A program made the position numbers and the translations under genes. A stretch of 64,000 bases of DNA from Dasania phycosphaerae (GTDB taxonomy: Bacteria; Pseudomonadota; Gammaproteobacteria; Pseudomonadales; Dasaniaceae), in contig NZ_JAPTGG010000005.1 of assembly GCF_026891035.1 (NCBI RefSeq), positions 1 through 64,000 on the forward strand. Reading direction: 5' to 3'. Shown here in pieces: positions 1 through 9,708 of the stretch; position 1 is the first letter of the stretch; the number at the start of each line of letters is the position of its first letter. The notes under the pieces are model-generated. The model was not told the origin of the DNA and searched no databases. It saw only the letters and a program-made list of their open reading frames with translations.

Positions 1-630
1 AATCACATTGCTAAGTTAATGGCTCAGTCCGGCTTAAAAGCCCGTAACGGCAAGAATTATAAATACTTTCCTTCGCCCAATCAGTTTAATCACGTTAGTG
101 AAGACTTATTACGTCGTAATTTTACGGTGGATAAACCCAATGAGAAATGGGTCTCTGACATCACGTATATTAAAGTGAAGAAAGGGCATGTTTACCTTGC
201 GGTGATCATGGATCTGTTCTCACGGCAAATTATCGGCTGGGCAATGGATGCAACGATGACGACCGATTTGATCCTTGAGGCCTTTGAAATGGCCGTTACG
301 AAGCGGCAGGTTAAACCTGGGTTGATCCTACACTCGGATCGCGGCGTGCAGTATCGATCCAATGAGTATCAACGCTGCTTACTCGATGAAGACATTAAAT
401 CCAGCATGAGCCGAAAAGGAAATTGCTGGGATAATGCGGTCATAGAATCCTTCTTCGCACGCCTTAAAGTGGAGTCTATTCATACTGAATCGTTTGATGG
501 ACTTGATGAGGCCTATAGTTGCGTGTTTGAATACATTGAATTGTTCTACAACAGCGTCAGGAGACATTCTACCAATGGCTACAAAAGCCCTAAGGAATAC
601 GAACGAATTTATTACGAGAAGTGCGCGTAA
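1..630 (+). CDS. IS3-family transposase OrfB (5' end outside window)
   Basis: This is the DDE integrase-type transposase of an IS3 element, which cuts and joins the ends of the IS. The frame is open from base 1, so the first ATG at 19 is internal and the true start is upstream, normally made by frameshifting from OrfA. The rve integrase core is visible with its acidic residues: Asp in SDITYI, Asp in LHSDRGVQY and Glu in NAVIESFF. The C-terminal part with YNSVRRHSTNGYKSP is typical of IS3 OrfB. The frame reads through to a normal stop with no break, so the visible part could be functional. Confidence 0.93.
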   Translation, partial: NHIAKLMAQSGLKARNGKNYKYFPSPNQFNHVSEDLLRRNFTVDKPNEKWVSDITYIKVKKGHVYLAVIMDLFSRQIIGWAMDATMTTDLILEAFEMAVTKRQVKPGLILHSDRGVQYRSNEYQRCLLDEDIKSSMSRKGNCWDNAVIESFFARLKVESIHTESFDGLDEAYSCVFEYIELFYNSVRRHSTNGYKSPKEYERIYYEKCA

Positions 631-633
631 CAA

Positions 634-660
634 CGTGTCTACTTTTTGTGGGTAGGATTA
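634..660 (+). repeat. Right terminal inverted repeat of the IS
   Basis: Three bases after the transposase stop comes a 27-bp block. Its reverse complement begins TAATCCTACCCACAAAAAGT, which resembles IS3-group ends (TGATCCTACCCAC-like, from general knowledge). The left repeat is not in the window, so the match between ends cannot be tested. Confidence 0.6.
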
Positions 661-688
661 TTTGATAACAGGCAAATTAGGGATAACT

Positions 689-1741
689 GTGGAACAGCAA
701 CTGACCATACCGGCCGCCTACATACAGGCCATGCTTAATCAGGCTGAACAACGCGGCATAGACCGCGCTATGTTGCTCGCTGATATAGATTTGGATATGC
801 AGGCTCTGCAAAGCAATCAGCCCTGCTCGGCGGTGGCTTATGGCCAGCTGCACCATCGTATTATTCAAACCAGCGGTGATGATTGGTTTGGTATGCTCAG
901 CGGCGGCTCGGTGCCACCGGGGGCTTTGCGCTTTATGTGCTGGGTGGCGGTACAGACTAAAACCTTAGCCGATGCTATTAATGAATGCGGGCGTTTTTTT
1001 GAGCTTTGCCGCGGTTTCAAGGTGAAGCAAAGTTATAGTGTGGAAGGTGATCTTGCGGTGTCAAAAATTGCCAAGTTAGATCGACTGCCCGAGTATGAAT
1101 TTACCGCGTTGATTGATGCTGCTGACCCTATGACTTTAAAATCTACCTTAGCGGCTTGGCATGGTTTTTTAAGCTGGCTGGTGGGGCGCGAAATTCCACT
1201 GCAGGCCATGTATTACACTTTTGCTAATCAGGATGATAATAAACACCGCTATGAAGTTTTTTACCAACATGATTTTTGTGGTTACAGTTATCCAGCCATA
1301 TATTTAACGATGCCGGTCATACAGCAAGAGCAAAACATAGACGAGTTTTTAGCAAAGGCGCCTTACTATGCTTTTAACCGCGCCGCCCATTCAACTGACA
1401 CCGTAGCGCAGCGCGTTAAATCCTTAATGGCCAAAAAAATGGGCTCCGATTTACCACAGGCTATGGAAATCGCCAGCAGCTTGCATATGTCGGTTACCAG
1501 CTTGCACCGTAAGTTGGCGCAAGAAGCCAGCAGTTTTCAAAAAATTAAAGATGAGACCCGCATGGAAGCCGCGATCTTATATTTAAACTCCCCCAATATG
1601 AGCACCCAAGACGTAGCCGCCTTAGTCGGTTTTGATGACCCTTCTACCTTTAGCCGCTCATTTAAAAAATGGACTGGCTTACCGCCCGGTGAATATAGGA
1701 AGAAGTTGCTTTCAGCAACAGCGGCAAGTGACAAGCTTTAA
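689..1741 (+). CDS. AraC-family transcriptional regulator
   Basis: A 350-residue DNA-binding regulator of the AraC/XylS class with a long N-terminal ligand domain of the 'Arabinose_bd' type (roughly residues 15-210) and a C-terminal double helix-turn-helix (about 250-345). The signature is VAALVGFDDPSTFSRSFKKW followed by G-x-PPGEYR. I chose the GTG at 689 because AGGG lies 7 nt before it. A TTG at 662 would add nine residues but starts one base past the IS end. The IS may therefore have replaced the native promoter or the first codons. The gene faces the same way as the fatty-acid oxidation genes that follow. Regulators of this subtype often control such catabolic operons, so that role is a reasonable inference only. 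Confidence 0.85.
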   Translation: MEQQLTIPAAYIQAMLNQAEQRGIDRAMLLADIDLDMQALQSNQPCSAVAYGQLHHRIIQTSGDDWFGMLSGGSVPPGALRFMCWVAVQTKTLADAINECGRFFELCRGFKVKQSYSVEGDLAVSKIAKLDRLPEYEFTALIDAADPMTLKSTLAAWHGFLSWLVGREIPLQAMYYTFANQDDNKHRYEVFYQHDFCGYSYPAIYLTMPVIQQEQNIDEFLAKAPYYAFNRAAHSTDTVAQRVKSLMAKKMGSDLPQAMEIASSLHMSVTSLHRKLAQEASSFQKIKDETRMEAAILYLNSPNMSTQDVAALVGFDDPSTFSRSFKKWTGLPPGEYRKKLLSATAASDKL

Positions 1742-1768
1742 GTTGCAAGAAAGTCGAAGTTGTTTTTT

Positions 1769-1810
1769 CTTGTAGCTTGCCGCTTGCCGCTTGCCGCTTG
1801 CCGCTTGTAG
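1769..1810. repeat. Heptanucleotide tandem repeat CTTGTAG/CTTGCCG
   Basis: Six exact 7-bp units run without a break: CTTGTAG, four CTTGCCG, then CTTGTAG. The array lies in the gap between the AraC gene and the acyl-CoA dehydrogenase gene, about 27 bp after the stop. The CTTGTAG unit recurs on the other strand at 12148-12168. Confidence 0.9.
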
Positions 1811-1935
1811 CTGCCCGCCCCGCGGGCTCCCCTATGGTTGATATTGTCATAGCCATTGCCACTATCGGCCATTGAATAGCGTCTATACTTCTTACACTCT
1901 AGCTACACGATTTCTTTAAGAGGTGAGAACAGCTA

Positions 1936-3726
1936 ATGAGCCACTACCAAGCTCCCCTACGTGACATTGCATTTGTACAACAAGAACTACTGCAAGTAGA
2001 ACAATATTTTCAAGCTACCGACTGCTGGCAAGAGATGAATGCAGAGCTTATGGATGCTGTGCTAAATGAGTCTGCAAAATTTTGTGAAGAAGTGTTAGCG
2101 CCTCTTAACGCCGTAGGCGATAGCGAGGGCTGCCAATGGTATGACGGTGAAGTAACAACACCTACAGGCTTTAAAGAAGCCTATAAACAATATGTAGAGG
2201 GCGGTTGGCCCGCGCTAGAAGGCGATGAAGCTTTTGGTGGCCAGGCTTTTCCCAAATCCATTGCTATCGCGGTTACCGAAATGTCGGGCACGGCTAACTG
2301 GGCTTGGAGTATGTACCCCGGTTTATCCCACGGTGCTTGTCACACCATCAGCCACCACGGTAGTGAAGAACAAAAACAACAGTTTATGCCCAAGCTAGTG
2401 GACGGCAGCTGGACCGGCACCATGTGTTTAACCGAATCGCACTGCGGTAGTGACCTGGGTATGTTACGCACCAAGGCCGAGCCTAATGGCGATGGCAGTT
2501 ATGCGATTAGTGGCACCAAGATTTTTATCTCTTCGGGCGAGCACGACATGGCCGAAAACATTATTCACATCGTGTTAGCTCGTTTGCCGGGTGCCCCTAA
2601 AGGCACCAAGGGTATTTCACTGTTTATCGTGCCTAAGTTTTTGGTGGCTAGTGACGGTAAACTGGGTGAGCGCAACGCCCTTAGTTGCGGTTCGCTAGAG
2701 CATAAAATGGGTATACACGGCAACGCTACCTGCGTGATGAACTTCGACGGTGCTACCGGTTATCTGATTGGGGAGGAAAATCGTGGTTTAAATGCTATGT
2801 TTACCTTTATGAATACCGCAAGGATAGGTACTGCCGCGCAGGGCTTAGCGCATGCCGAGTGGGCTTATCAAAACTCCTTGGCTTATGCCCGGGACCGAAC
2901 TCAGATGCGTGCTTTATCGGGCCCCAAAGCTCCCGATAAAGAGGCCGACCCCATCATCGTACATGCTGATGTACGCCGTATGCTTATGACTCAAAAAGTG
3001 TTTGCCGAAGGTGCCCGCATGTTGGTGTACTGGGTGGCACAGCTTAGTGATCAAACAGTACAACCCGCCGGTAGCGATGCTGATAAAGCAGAAGAGCTAC
3101 TGTCACTATTAACCCCTATAGCCAAAGCCTTTGCCACCGAAACTGGCTTTGAAGCGGCTAACCTAGGTTTACAAATTTTTGGTGGCCACGGCTATATCAA
3201 AGAGTGGGGCATGGAGCAAAACGTGCGCGATAGCCGTATCTCTATGTTGTACGAAGGCACTACTGGCATACAGTCGCTGGATTTATTGGGCCGTAAAATT
3301 TTACTTAAGGCCGGTGAGCCACTAAAACTATTAATTACTGAAATGTCAGCTTTTTGCAAAGAGCAGGGCGATAACCCCGAGATGGCACAGTTTATAGCGC
3401 CGCTGGAAAATTTATTAAAAGCCTGGGGCGATAACACCATGAAAATTGGCATGGCTGCCATGCAAAATCAGGATGAAGTGAATGCTGCCTGTGTGGATTA
3501 TTTGATGTATTCAGGCTATATCACTTATGCCTATTTATGGGCTAAAGCGGCAGCGGTAGCACAGCAAAAATTGAATGATAGCGATGATGACTTTTATCGC
3601 AATAAGGTTTACAGCGCGCAGTTTTATTTTCAGCGTATACTGCCGCGTACTGCCAGTTTGGAGCAAACCATGATGTCGGGTGTCAATAACTTAATTAGTG
3701 AGCAGGTTGACCCTTTCGCCATGTAA
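1936..3726 (+). CDS. Acyl-CoA dehydrogenase, long form
   Basis: A cytoplasmic FAD enzyme that makes the first double bond in acyl-CoA beta-oxidation. At 596 residues it belongs to the long subgroup with an N-terminal extension (YQAPLRDIAFVQQELL) and an extra C-terminal domain, the subgroup that also contains DmdC-type enzymes. The probable catalytic Glu is near residue 440 in MLYEGTTGIQSLDLLGRK. The flavin-binding stretch MCLTESHCGSDLG and the IFGGHGYIKEWG block are present. AAGAGGTGAG precedes the ATG. It is followed 50 bp later by fadB and then fadA, so the three genes together would form a complete beta-oxidation cycle. Chain-length preference and DmdC activity cannot be read from the sequence. 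Confidence 0.93.
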   Translation: MSHYQAPLRDIAFVQQELLQVEQYFQATDCWQEMNAELMDAVLNESAKFCEEVLAPLNAVGDSEGCQWYDGEVTTPTGFKEAYKQYVEGGWPALEGDEAFGGQAFPKSIAIAVTEMSGTANWAWSMYPGLSHGACHTISHHGSEEQKQQFMPKLVDGSWTGTMCLTESHCGSDLGMLRTKAEPNGDGSYAISGTKIFISSGEHDMAENIIHIVLARLPGAPKGTKGISLFIVPKFLVASDGKLGERNALSCGSLEHKMGIHGNATCVMNFDGATGYLIGEENRGLNAMFTFMNTARIGTAAQGLAHAEWAYQNSLAYARDRTQMRALSGPKAPDKEADPIIVHADVRRMLMTQKVFAEGARMLVYWVAQLSDQTVQPAGSDADKAEELLSLLTPIAKAFATETGFEAANLGLQIFGGHGYIKEWGMEQNVRDSRISMLYEGTTGIQSLDLLGRKILLKAGEPLKLLITEMSAFCKEQGDNPEMAQFIAPLENLLKAWGDNTMKIGMAAMQNQDEVNAACVDYLMYSGYITYAYLWAKAAAVAQQKLNDSDDDFYRNKVYSAQFYFQRILPRTASLEQTMMSGVNNLISEQVDPFAM

Positions 3727-3776
3727 AAAATTGAGACATAAACATTTTATACAATAGTTAAAACAAGGAACTACAC

Positions 3777-5924
3777 ATGCTTTATGAAGGTAAAGCCATA
3801 TCAGTCACTTTAGGTGACGAGGGTATTGCTAACTTGGTTTTCGATTTGCAGGGCGAGTCTGTTAATAAACTCAATCGCCTGACCATGGCTGAATTGGACC
3901 AAGCTTTAGCGGTACTGCAAAACAATAATACCGTTAAAGGCTTAATCCTCAGTAGTGCTAAATCGGCTTTTATAGTTGGTGCTGATATCACCGAATTTGG
4001 CGACGTTGCCAGCCAAGGTGAAGAGGCCATCTTAGCCATGGTGGCGCAAGCCCACAAAATGTTTAATGGCTATGAAGATTTACCTTTCCCAACGGTTGCG
4101 GCCATTAATGGTATGGCTTTGGGTGGCGGTTTAGAGATGTGTTTAAGCGTGGATTATCGTGTAATGGCCGATAGTGCACAAATTGGTTTTCCGGAAGTGA
4201 AATTGGGGATTATCCCTGGCTGGGGCGGCACCGTGCGTGCTTCGCGTTTATGTGGTGCCGATAACGCCATAGAGTGGGCTGCAGGTGCTAAAAATTACAA
4301 AGCTGATCAGGCCTTGGCTGTGGGTATGGTTGATGCTGTAGTCAGTGTTGATCATGTGCAACTAGCGGCGCTAAATTTATTAAAGCTGGCCATGAGTGGT
4401 GATTTCGATTATCAAAAACGCCGCGCTCAAAAAACCTCACCGCTACAGTTAGATATGATAGAGGGCGGTATGGTGTTTGAAACCTCTAAAGGTTACGTCG
4501 CCCAGCAAGCCGGCAAACATTACCCCGCGCCGGTGATGGCGGTAAAAACCATAGAGCGTCACGCCCGCTTAGAGCGCGATGAGGCCATGGCGGTAGAGGC
4601 AAAAAACTTTGCCAAACTGTTTGCTACCGACGTCTCACATAATTTAGTTAATGTGTTTATGGGTGATCAATATGTTTCTAAGTTGGCCAAAAAATCAGCA
4701 GCTGATGCCGGTGATGTAGCACAAGCTGCGGTATTGGGCGCTGGTATCATGGGCGGCGGCATAGCCTATCAGTCAGCGTCTACAGGCACGCCTATAGTGA
4801 TGAAAGATATTGCTCAAGCCGGCCTAGATATGGGCTTGGCAGAAGCAGGAAAATTATTAACAGGCCAGGTTAACCGAGGCCGTGTAACCGTAGAGCAAAT
4901 GGCGGCAACGCTGAGTAAAATTAACCCCACCCTAAGCTATGCCGAGTTAGAAAATGTCGATGTAGTAATAGAAGCGGTGGTGGAAAACCCCAAAGTAAAA
5001 ATGGCGGTATTACCCGAGGCCGAAGCGACCTTAAAAGAGGGAGCGGTGCTAGCCTCTAATACTTCAACTATTCCTATCTCCTTATTAGCCACTTCGTTAA
5101 AACGACCAGAAAATTTTTGTGGCATGCATTTTTTCAACCCCGTGCACCGCATGCCATTAGTAGAAATTATACGTGGCGAAAAAACCAGCGATGCTACCAT
5201 CGCCAAAGTTACCAAATATGCTTTGGCTATGGGTAAAAAACCCATAGTCGTTAACGACTGCCCCGGATTTTTAGTTAACCGGGTGTTGTTTGCCTACCTA
5301 GCAGGCTTTGCCGCGTTAGTGAACGAAGGGGTTGATTTTAGAGCAATAGACAAAGCTGCAGAAAACTTTGGCTGGCCTATGGGCCCAGCCTATTTATGTG
5401 ATGTGGTGGGTATAGATACCTGCGTACATGCCAGCGCGGTAATGGCCGAGGGTTTCCCCGATAGAATGTCCAGCGAGTTTAAAACGGCTATAGAAGTGTT
5501 GCTGGAAAACAAACGTTTGGGCGAAAAAAATGGCCTGGGTTTTTACCGTTACGAAAAAGATAAGCGCGGTAAAAATAAAAAGGTGGTTGATGAGGCGGTA
5601 TTTGATTTATTAAAAGGCCAGGTGGCTAGCCCCAAAGAATTAACCGAAGAAGAAATTATGAGCCGCTTAATGGTGCCCTATGCCATGGAGTCGGTGCGTT
5701 GTCTGGAAGAAAATATTGCTGCCAGCCCTACTGAGTTGGATATGGCTATGGTTTACGGCGTGGGCTTCCCTCCCTTTAAAGGCGGCATTATTCGCTACTT
5801 AGACAGTATAGGTGTTGCTGAATTTTGCCAGCAGGCACAAAGCATGAGTGACTTGGGTGGTTTGTATCAGCCCACTGAAAAATTACTGGCCATGGCTGCC
5901 AATGGAGAATCTTTTTATGCCTAA
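3777..5924 (+). CDS. fadB: Fatty acid oxidation complex alpha subunit
   Basis: A bifunctional enoyl-CoA hydratase/3-hydroxyacyl-CoA dehydrogenase of 715 residues, the usual FadB/FadJ length. The N-terminal crotonase domain (about 1-190) shows GMALGGGLEMCLSVDYRV and FPEVKLGIIPGWGG, each carrying a catalytic Glu. The NAD-binding Rossmann fold starts near residue 320 with AVLGAGIMGGGIAY. The dehydrogenase signature MHFFNPVHRMPLVEI follows. A good ribosome site (AAGGAA) precedes the ATG. The last eight bases overlap the start of fadA, which points to translational coupling of the two subunits of the complex. Confidence 0.95.
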   Translation: MLYEGKAISVTLGDEGIANLVFDLQGESVNKLNRLTMAELDQALAVLQNNNTVKGLILSSAKSAFIVGADITEFGDVASQGEEAILAMVAQAHKMFNGYEDLPFPTVAAINGMALGGGLEMCLSVDYRVMADSAQIGFPEVKLGIIPGWGGTVRASRLCGADNAIEWAAGAKNYKADQALAVGMVDAVVSVDHVQLAALNLLKLAMSGDFDYQKRRAQKTSPLQLDMIEGGMVFETSKGYVAQQAGKHYPAPVMAVKTIERHARLERDEAMAVEAKNFAKLFATDVSHNLVNVFMGDQYVSKLAKKSAADAGDVAQAAVLGAGIMGGGIAYQSASTGTPIVMKDIAQAGLDMGLAEAGKLLTGQVNRGRVTVEQMAATLSKINPTLSYAELENVDVVIEAVVENPKVKMAVLPEAEATLKEGAVLASNTSTIPISLLATSLKRPENFCGMHFFNPVHRMPLVEIIRGEKTSDATIAKVTKYALAMGKKPIVVNDCPGFLVNRVLFAYLAGFAALVNEGVDFRAIDKAAENFGWPMGPAYLCDVVGIDTCVHASAVMAEGFPDRMSSEFKTAIEVLLENKRLGEKNGLGFYRYEKDKRGKNKKVVDEAVFDLLKGQVASPKELTEEEIMSRLMVPYAMESVRCLEENIAASPTELDMAMVYGVGFPPFKGGIIRYLDSIGVAEFCQQAQSMSDLGGLYQPTEKLLAMAANGESFYA

Positions 5925-7095
5925 TCAATTACGTGAAGCCGTTATTGTCGATTATGCGCGCACAGCCATGGGGCGCTCAAAAGGCGGCGTATTTCGCAAC
6001 CTGCGCGCTGAGAATATGTCAGCGCAGCTAGTGGATGCTTTATTAGCTCGCAACCCCAAGGTTAACCCCGAAGAAATAGAAGATGTGATTTGGGGCTGCG
6101 TTAACCAAACCAAAGAGCAGGGCTGGAATATGGCCCGCATGATGTCGCTATTAACGGTGATTCCTTTTACCGCAGGCGGGCAAACAGTTAGCCGTTTATG
6201 TGGATCTTCCATGAGTGCCATGCATACCGCAGCGCAAGCCATTATGTGTAATCAAGGTGATGTGTTTATGGTCGGTGGGGTAGAGCATATGGGGCATTTG
6301 CCTATGGATCACGGTGTAGACCCCAACCCCGCGCTTAGCAAAAAGGTCGCCAAGGCTGCAGGCATGATGGGCATAACTGCTGAGTTTTTAGGTCGCATGT
6401 CGGGTATCACCCGCGAGCAGCAAGATGCCTTTGCGGTGCGCTCGCACCAATTGGCCCACGCAGCGACTGAGGCAGGTAAATTCAGCCAGGAAATTATCCC
6501 CCTGGCTGGCCACGATGAGATGGGCGCGAATATTTTAGTGCGCCACGACGAAACCATTAGGCCAGAAACTAACTTGCAAGATTTAGCCAAACTGCGCCCT
6601 GTGTTTGATCCTAAAAACGGCACGGTAACGGCAGCCACCTCTTCGCAAATTTCTGATGGTGCCGCGGCGATGATTATGATGTCTGCTGAAAGAGCCGAAG
6701 CCTTAGGCATCAAGCCCATAGCTAAAATACGCGCCATGGCAGTGGCGGGAGTTAACCCTTCGATTATGGGCTATGGCCCTGTGCCTGCTACCCAAAAAGC
6801 ACTGCAGCGCGCAGGTTTAAGCATAGAAGATATAGGCGCGGTAGAGCTTAACGAAGCTTTTGCGGCGCAGGCCTTGCCAGTATTAAAGGATTTAAAACTG
6901 TTAGATGTTATGGATGAAAAAGTGAACTTGCACGGTGGTGCTATCGCCCTAGGCCATCCTTTTGGCTGTTCAGGTGCAAGAATTTCTGGCTCTTTATTGA
7001 ATGTTATGACCGAAAAAGATGTGCAGTTTGGTGTGTCTACCATGTGCATAGGTTTGGGGCAGGGCATTAGCACCGTGATAGAGCGGGTTAATTAA
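5917..7095 (+). CDS. fadA: Acetyl-CoA C-acyltransferase, thiolase subunit
   Basis: The thiolase that cleaves 3-ketoacyl-CoA to release acetyl-CoA and is the beta subunit partner of FadB. It has 392 residues from the ATG at 5917, inside the end of fadB (ATGCCTAA overlap). An in-frame upstream ATG at 5848 would lie deep in fadB and is not credible. Catalytic residues are in place: Cys95 in RLCGSSMSAM, His347 in ALGHPFG and Cys377 in STMCIGLGQG. No clear terminator follows, so transcription may run on towards the receptor gene at 7243. Confidence 0.95.
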   Translation: MPNQLREAVIVDYARTAMGRSKGGVFRNLRAENMSAQLVDALLARNPKVNPEEIEDVIWGCVNQTKEQGWNMARMMSLLTVIPFTAGGQTVSRLCGSSMSAMHTAAQAIMCNQGDVFMVGGVEHMGHLPMDHGVDPNPALSKKVAKAAGMMGITAEFLGRMSGITREQQDAFAVRSHQLAHAATEAGKFSQEIIPLAGHDEMGANILVRHDETIRPETNLQDLAKLRPVFDPKNGTVTAATSSQISDGAAAMIMMSAERAEALGIKPIAKIRAMAVAGVNPSIMGYGPVPATQKALQRAGLSIEDIGAVELNEAFAAQALPVLKDLKLLDVMDEKVNLHGGAIALGHPFGCSGARISGSLLNVMTEKDVQFGVSTMCIGLGQGISTVIERVN

Positions 7096-7242
7096 TTTTT
7101 TTAATATAGTAGTAGCAATACAGGTATTAGCGGTATGAGGTAAAGCGAGTGTGGCGTCAATGATTGGTAGAGGCGTTAGCTCTGTTTCATTAATTTTTTA
7201 AGCTATAAAAATAACAAAAGCCATAATTATGGAGAGAAAGCC

Positions 7243-9689
7243 ATGAAGTCAGTGTTTAAGCTATGTGCGCTAGCAACAGCCGTTGGTGCAATCAATCACT
7301 CTGCTTTAGCTCAAAATTTGATGCTGGAAGAGGTGCTAGTCACCTCTCAGTATCGTGCGGAAAGCCTGCAAGATGTGCCGGTTTCCGTCAGCGCTTTAAG
7401 CGGTGACAAAATGAATGAGGCCGGGGTGATGAAAGTCGAAGACTTACAAGCCTATGTGCCGAACTTCACCATGTCGGAAACCGGCATAGGTACCAATATT
7501 TATATACGCGGCATAGGCTCGGGCATCAACCAGGGCTTTGAACAGTCGGTAGGTATGTAGATGGCACCTACTATGGCCGCGCGCAACTATCACGTGCGCC
7601 CTTTTTGGACTTGGCGCGGGTAGAGGTATTGCGAGGGCCGCAAAATATTTTATACGGTAAAAACAGTATTGCCGGTGCTTTAAGTGTTATTACCAATAAG
7701 CCTAGCAAAGAGTTTGAAGCCTATGTGTCGGGCACCTATGAGCCGGAATTTGGCGAGCAAATTTTTGATGCGGTAGTGTCTGGCCCCCTTAGTGATGACT
7801 TCTCTGCGCGCTTAGCCTACCGCAATAGGCAGTTAGATGGTTATGTAGAAAATATTGATGGCGATGATGAGCCCAATAGAGATGAGGAAACACTGCGGCT
7901 TAGTCTAGCTTGGGATATCACTCCTAACTTGGATGCCTTATTAAAAATCGAACATGGCAGCTTTGATGTAGAGGGGCGGCAGATAGAAATCGCCGGCGAT
8001 GAAGCATCACTCAATCCCGCGTTAATGGGAGCAAACTGGAGTGATACCTTATACTCGCTCAATGCCGGCAGCGACACCGTGCCTGCTAGCGTATTGGATA
8101 TTACCCAAAATGCTAAACGCTCATCCAATGGCGATTTTAGTGAAAACACTACCGATAACGTGACCTTAACCGTTAACTACAGTGCCAATGATTATACCTA
8201 TACCTCTATTACCAGCCATTTAGAATACGACTACGACGAGCTTTGTGACTGCGACTTTACCAGCGCTGATTTGTTTTTTGTGCGCTCCAAAGAAGAGTTC
8301 AAACAGTTCAGCCAAGAGTTTCGTATTACTTCACCTGCAGATCAAACCATAGAGTGGATAGCTGGGGTGTATTATCAAGATAGCACGCTGGATTTTGAAG
8401 ATGCCTTTTTTGTTAGCCAAGATGCTGACCTACCTAATTTATTAGAGGGTATATTACCGACGGCATTTTCCGCTGATGGCGGTTTAACTACTGTTTATAA
8501 CACCGGTGCCGCTCAGCAATTACGCGGTATATCCGTGCCACGTTTTTTTGATCAAGATACCGAAGTTATCTCTACTTTCTTGCAGGGTACCTGGAATATA
8601 GAAAGCAATGTGCGACTAACCTTGGGGGGTCGTTACTCCTATGAGGAGAAAGAAGCTACCCGCGTGTTAACAGTTAAAGATAGCAGCGGCAACACCATGC
8701 CTTATGACGAATTATTTATTCCTAATACTTACATGGGCATAGATTATTTATTAGGCGCGGTGTTTAAGGTGGCTAGAAATGATTTGGAAGGCAAACGCGA
8801 AGTAGAAAAATTTGCGCCTTTAGTGTCCTTTGAAGTGGATGTTAGTGATGATGTTTTAAGCTACGTCACTTGGACGCGCGGTTTTAAATCAGGCGGTTAT
8901 GATGTGCGCTCCAATGCGCCCCCGCAGGCAACAACAATCGTTAATCCTATAAGTTCGGCTTTAGACGTTACCGTACCTACCGGCGCCTTTGAATATGCTG
9001 AGGAAGAAGCCACAACCCTGGAGGTAGGTTTAAAAACTAGCCTGGCTGATGGCGCAGCTGAATTAAATATGGCTTATTTTTATACCCAGTATGACGACTT
9101 ACAAGTCAGTATATACGATGGTGTATTGGGCTTTAATGTGGGCAACGCAGCCGAAGCTATTACTCAAGGGGTCGAGCTAGATGGCCGCTGGTTAATAGCC
9201 GAAGGCTTAACCTTAAGTGGTTCATTAGCCTGGTTGGATTTTGAATTTAAAGATTATATCAACGGCCAATGTACTCAGCGCGAACGTATCACTACCAGCC
9301 TTAGCGAATGTGATTTTGATGGTAACAGCAATCAATATGTAGCCGAGTGGTCAGGTGCATTTGCCGCTGATTATGTGGTGGATGTAGCTGATAACCTGCA
9401 GCTGCGCACCACGCTAGATGTATTGTTTACCACCGATTACAACCCTTCTCAAAATGTAGACCCCAATATAGAGCAAGATGGTTATCACAAAATTAATGCG
9501 CGCATAGCCTTAGGTGATAACGAAGCCGGTTGGGAAGTGGCCTTGGTGGGCAAAAACTTAACCGACGAAGAAACCATTAGCTATGCCAACGATACGCCAT
9601 TGGCAGCGAATCTTACTCAGAGCATAGGCTATTACACCTTGGTAGACCCAGGTCGCAGTATTGCGATACAAGGCCTATACCGTTTCTAA
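7243..9689 (+). pseudogene. TonB-dependent receptor interrupted by a 4-nt frameshift
   Basis: An outer-membrane receptor of about 810 residues if read across a frame change. The first part (7243-7560) has a signal peptide ending near ALA-QN, a TonB-box-like LEEVLVTSQ and the start of the plug domain. It then hits TAG at 7558. The second part continues in the next frame from about 7554 as YVDGTYYGRAQLSRAPFLDL and runs to 9689 with the rest of the plug (VLRGPQNILYGKNSIAGAL) and the barrel, ending in a hydrophobic strand with terminal Phe. Restoring four bases (a second TATG) at 7552-7560 gives the usual G-M-Y-V-D-G run. There are no other breaks, so the lesion is recent, switchable or a sequence error. 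It sits between beta-oxidation genes and a lipase, which suggests a lipid-derived substrate. Confidence 0.85.
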
Positions 9690-9708
9690 CAGAAAGTGGA
9701 GTCATATC

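Larger units (their letters stand above)
1..660 (+). mobile_element. IS3-family insertion sequence, right-hand part
   Basis: The segment holds the 3' part of an IS3-type transposase gene followed by a terminal inverted repeat ending near 660. The left end and the first reading frame (OrfA) lie outside the window, so I cannot say whether the element is complete or name the IS. Host sequence seems to restart at about 661, directly in front of the AraC-type regulator. The end of the repeat reads ...GGATTA, whereas IS3-group ends usually finish in CA, so the exact last base is uncertain. Confidence 0.8.
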
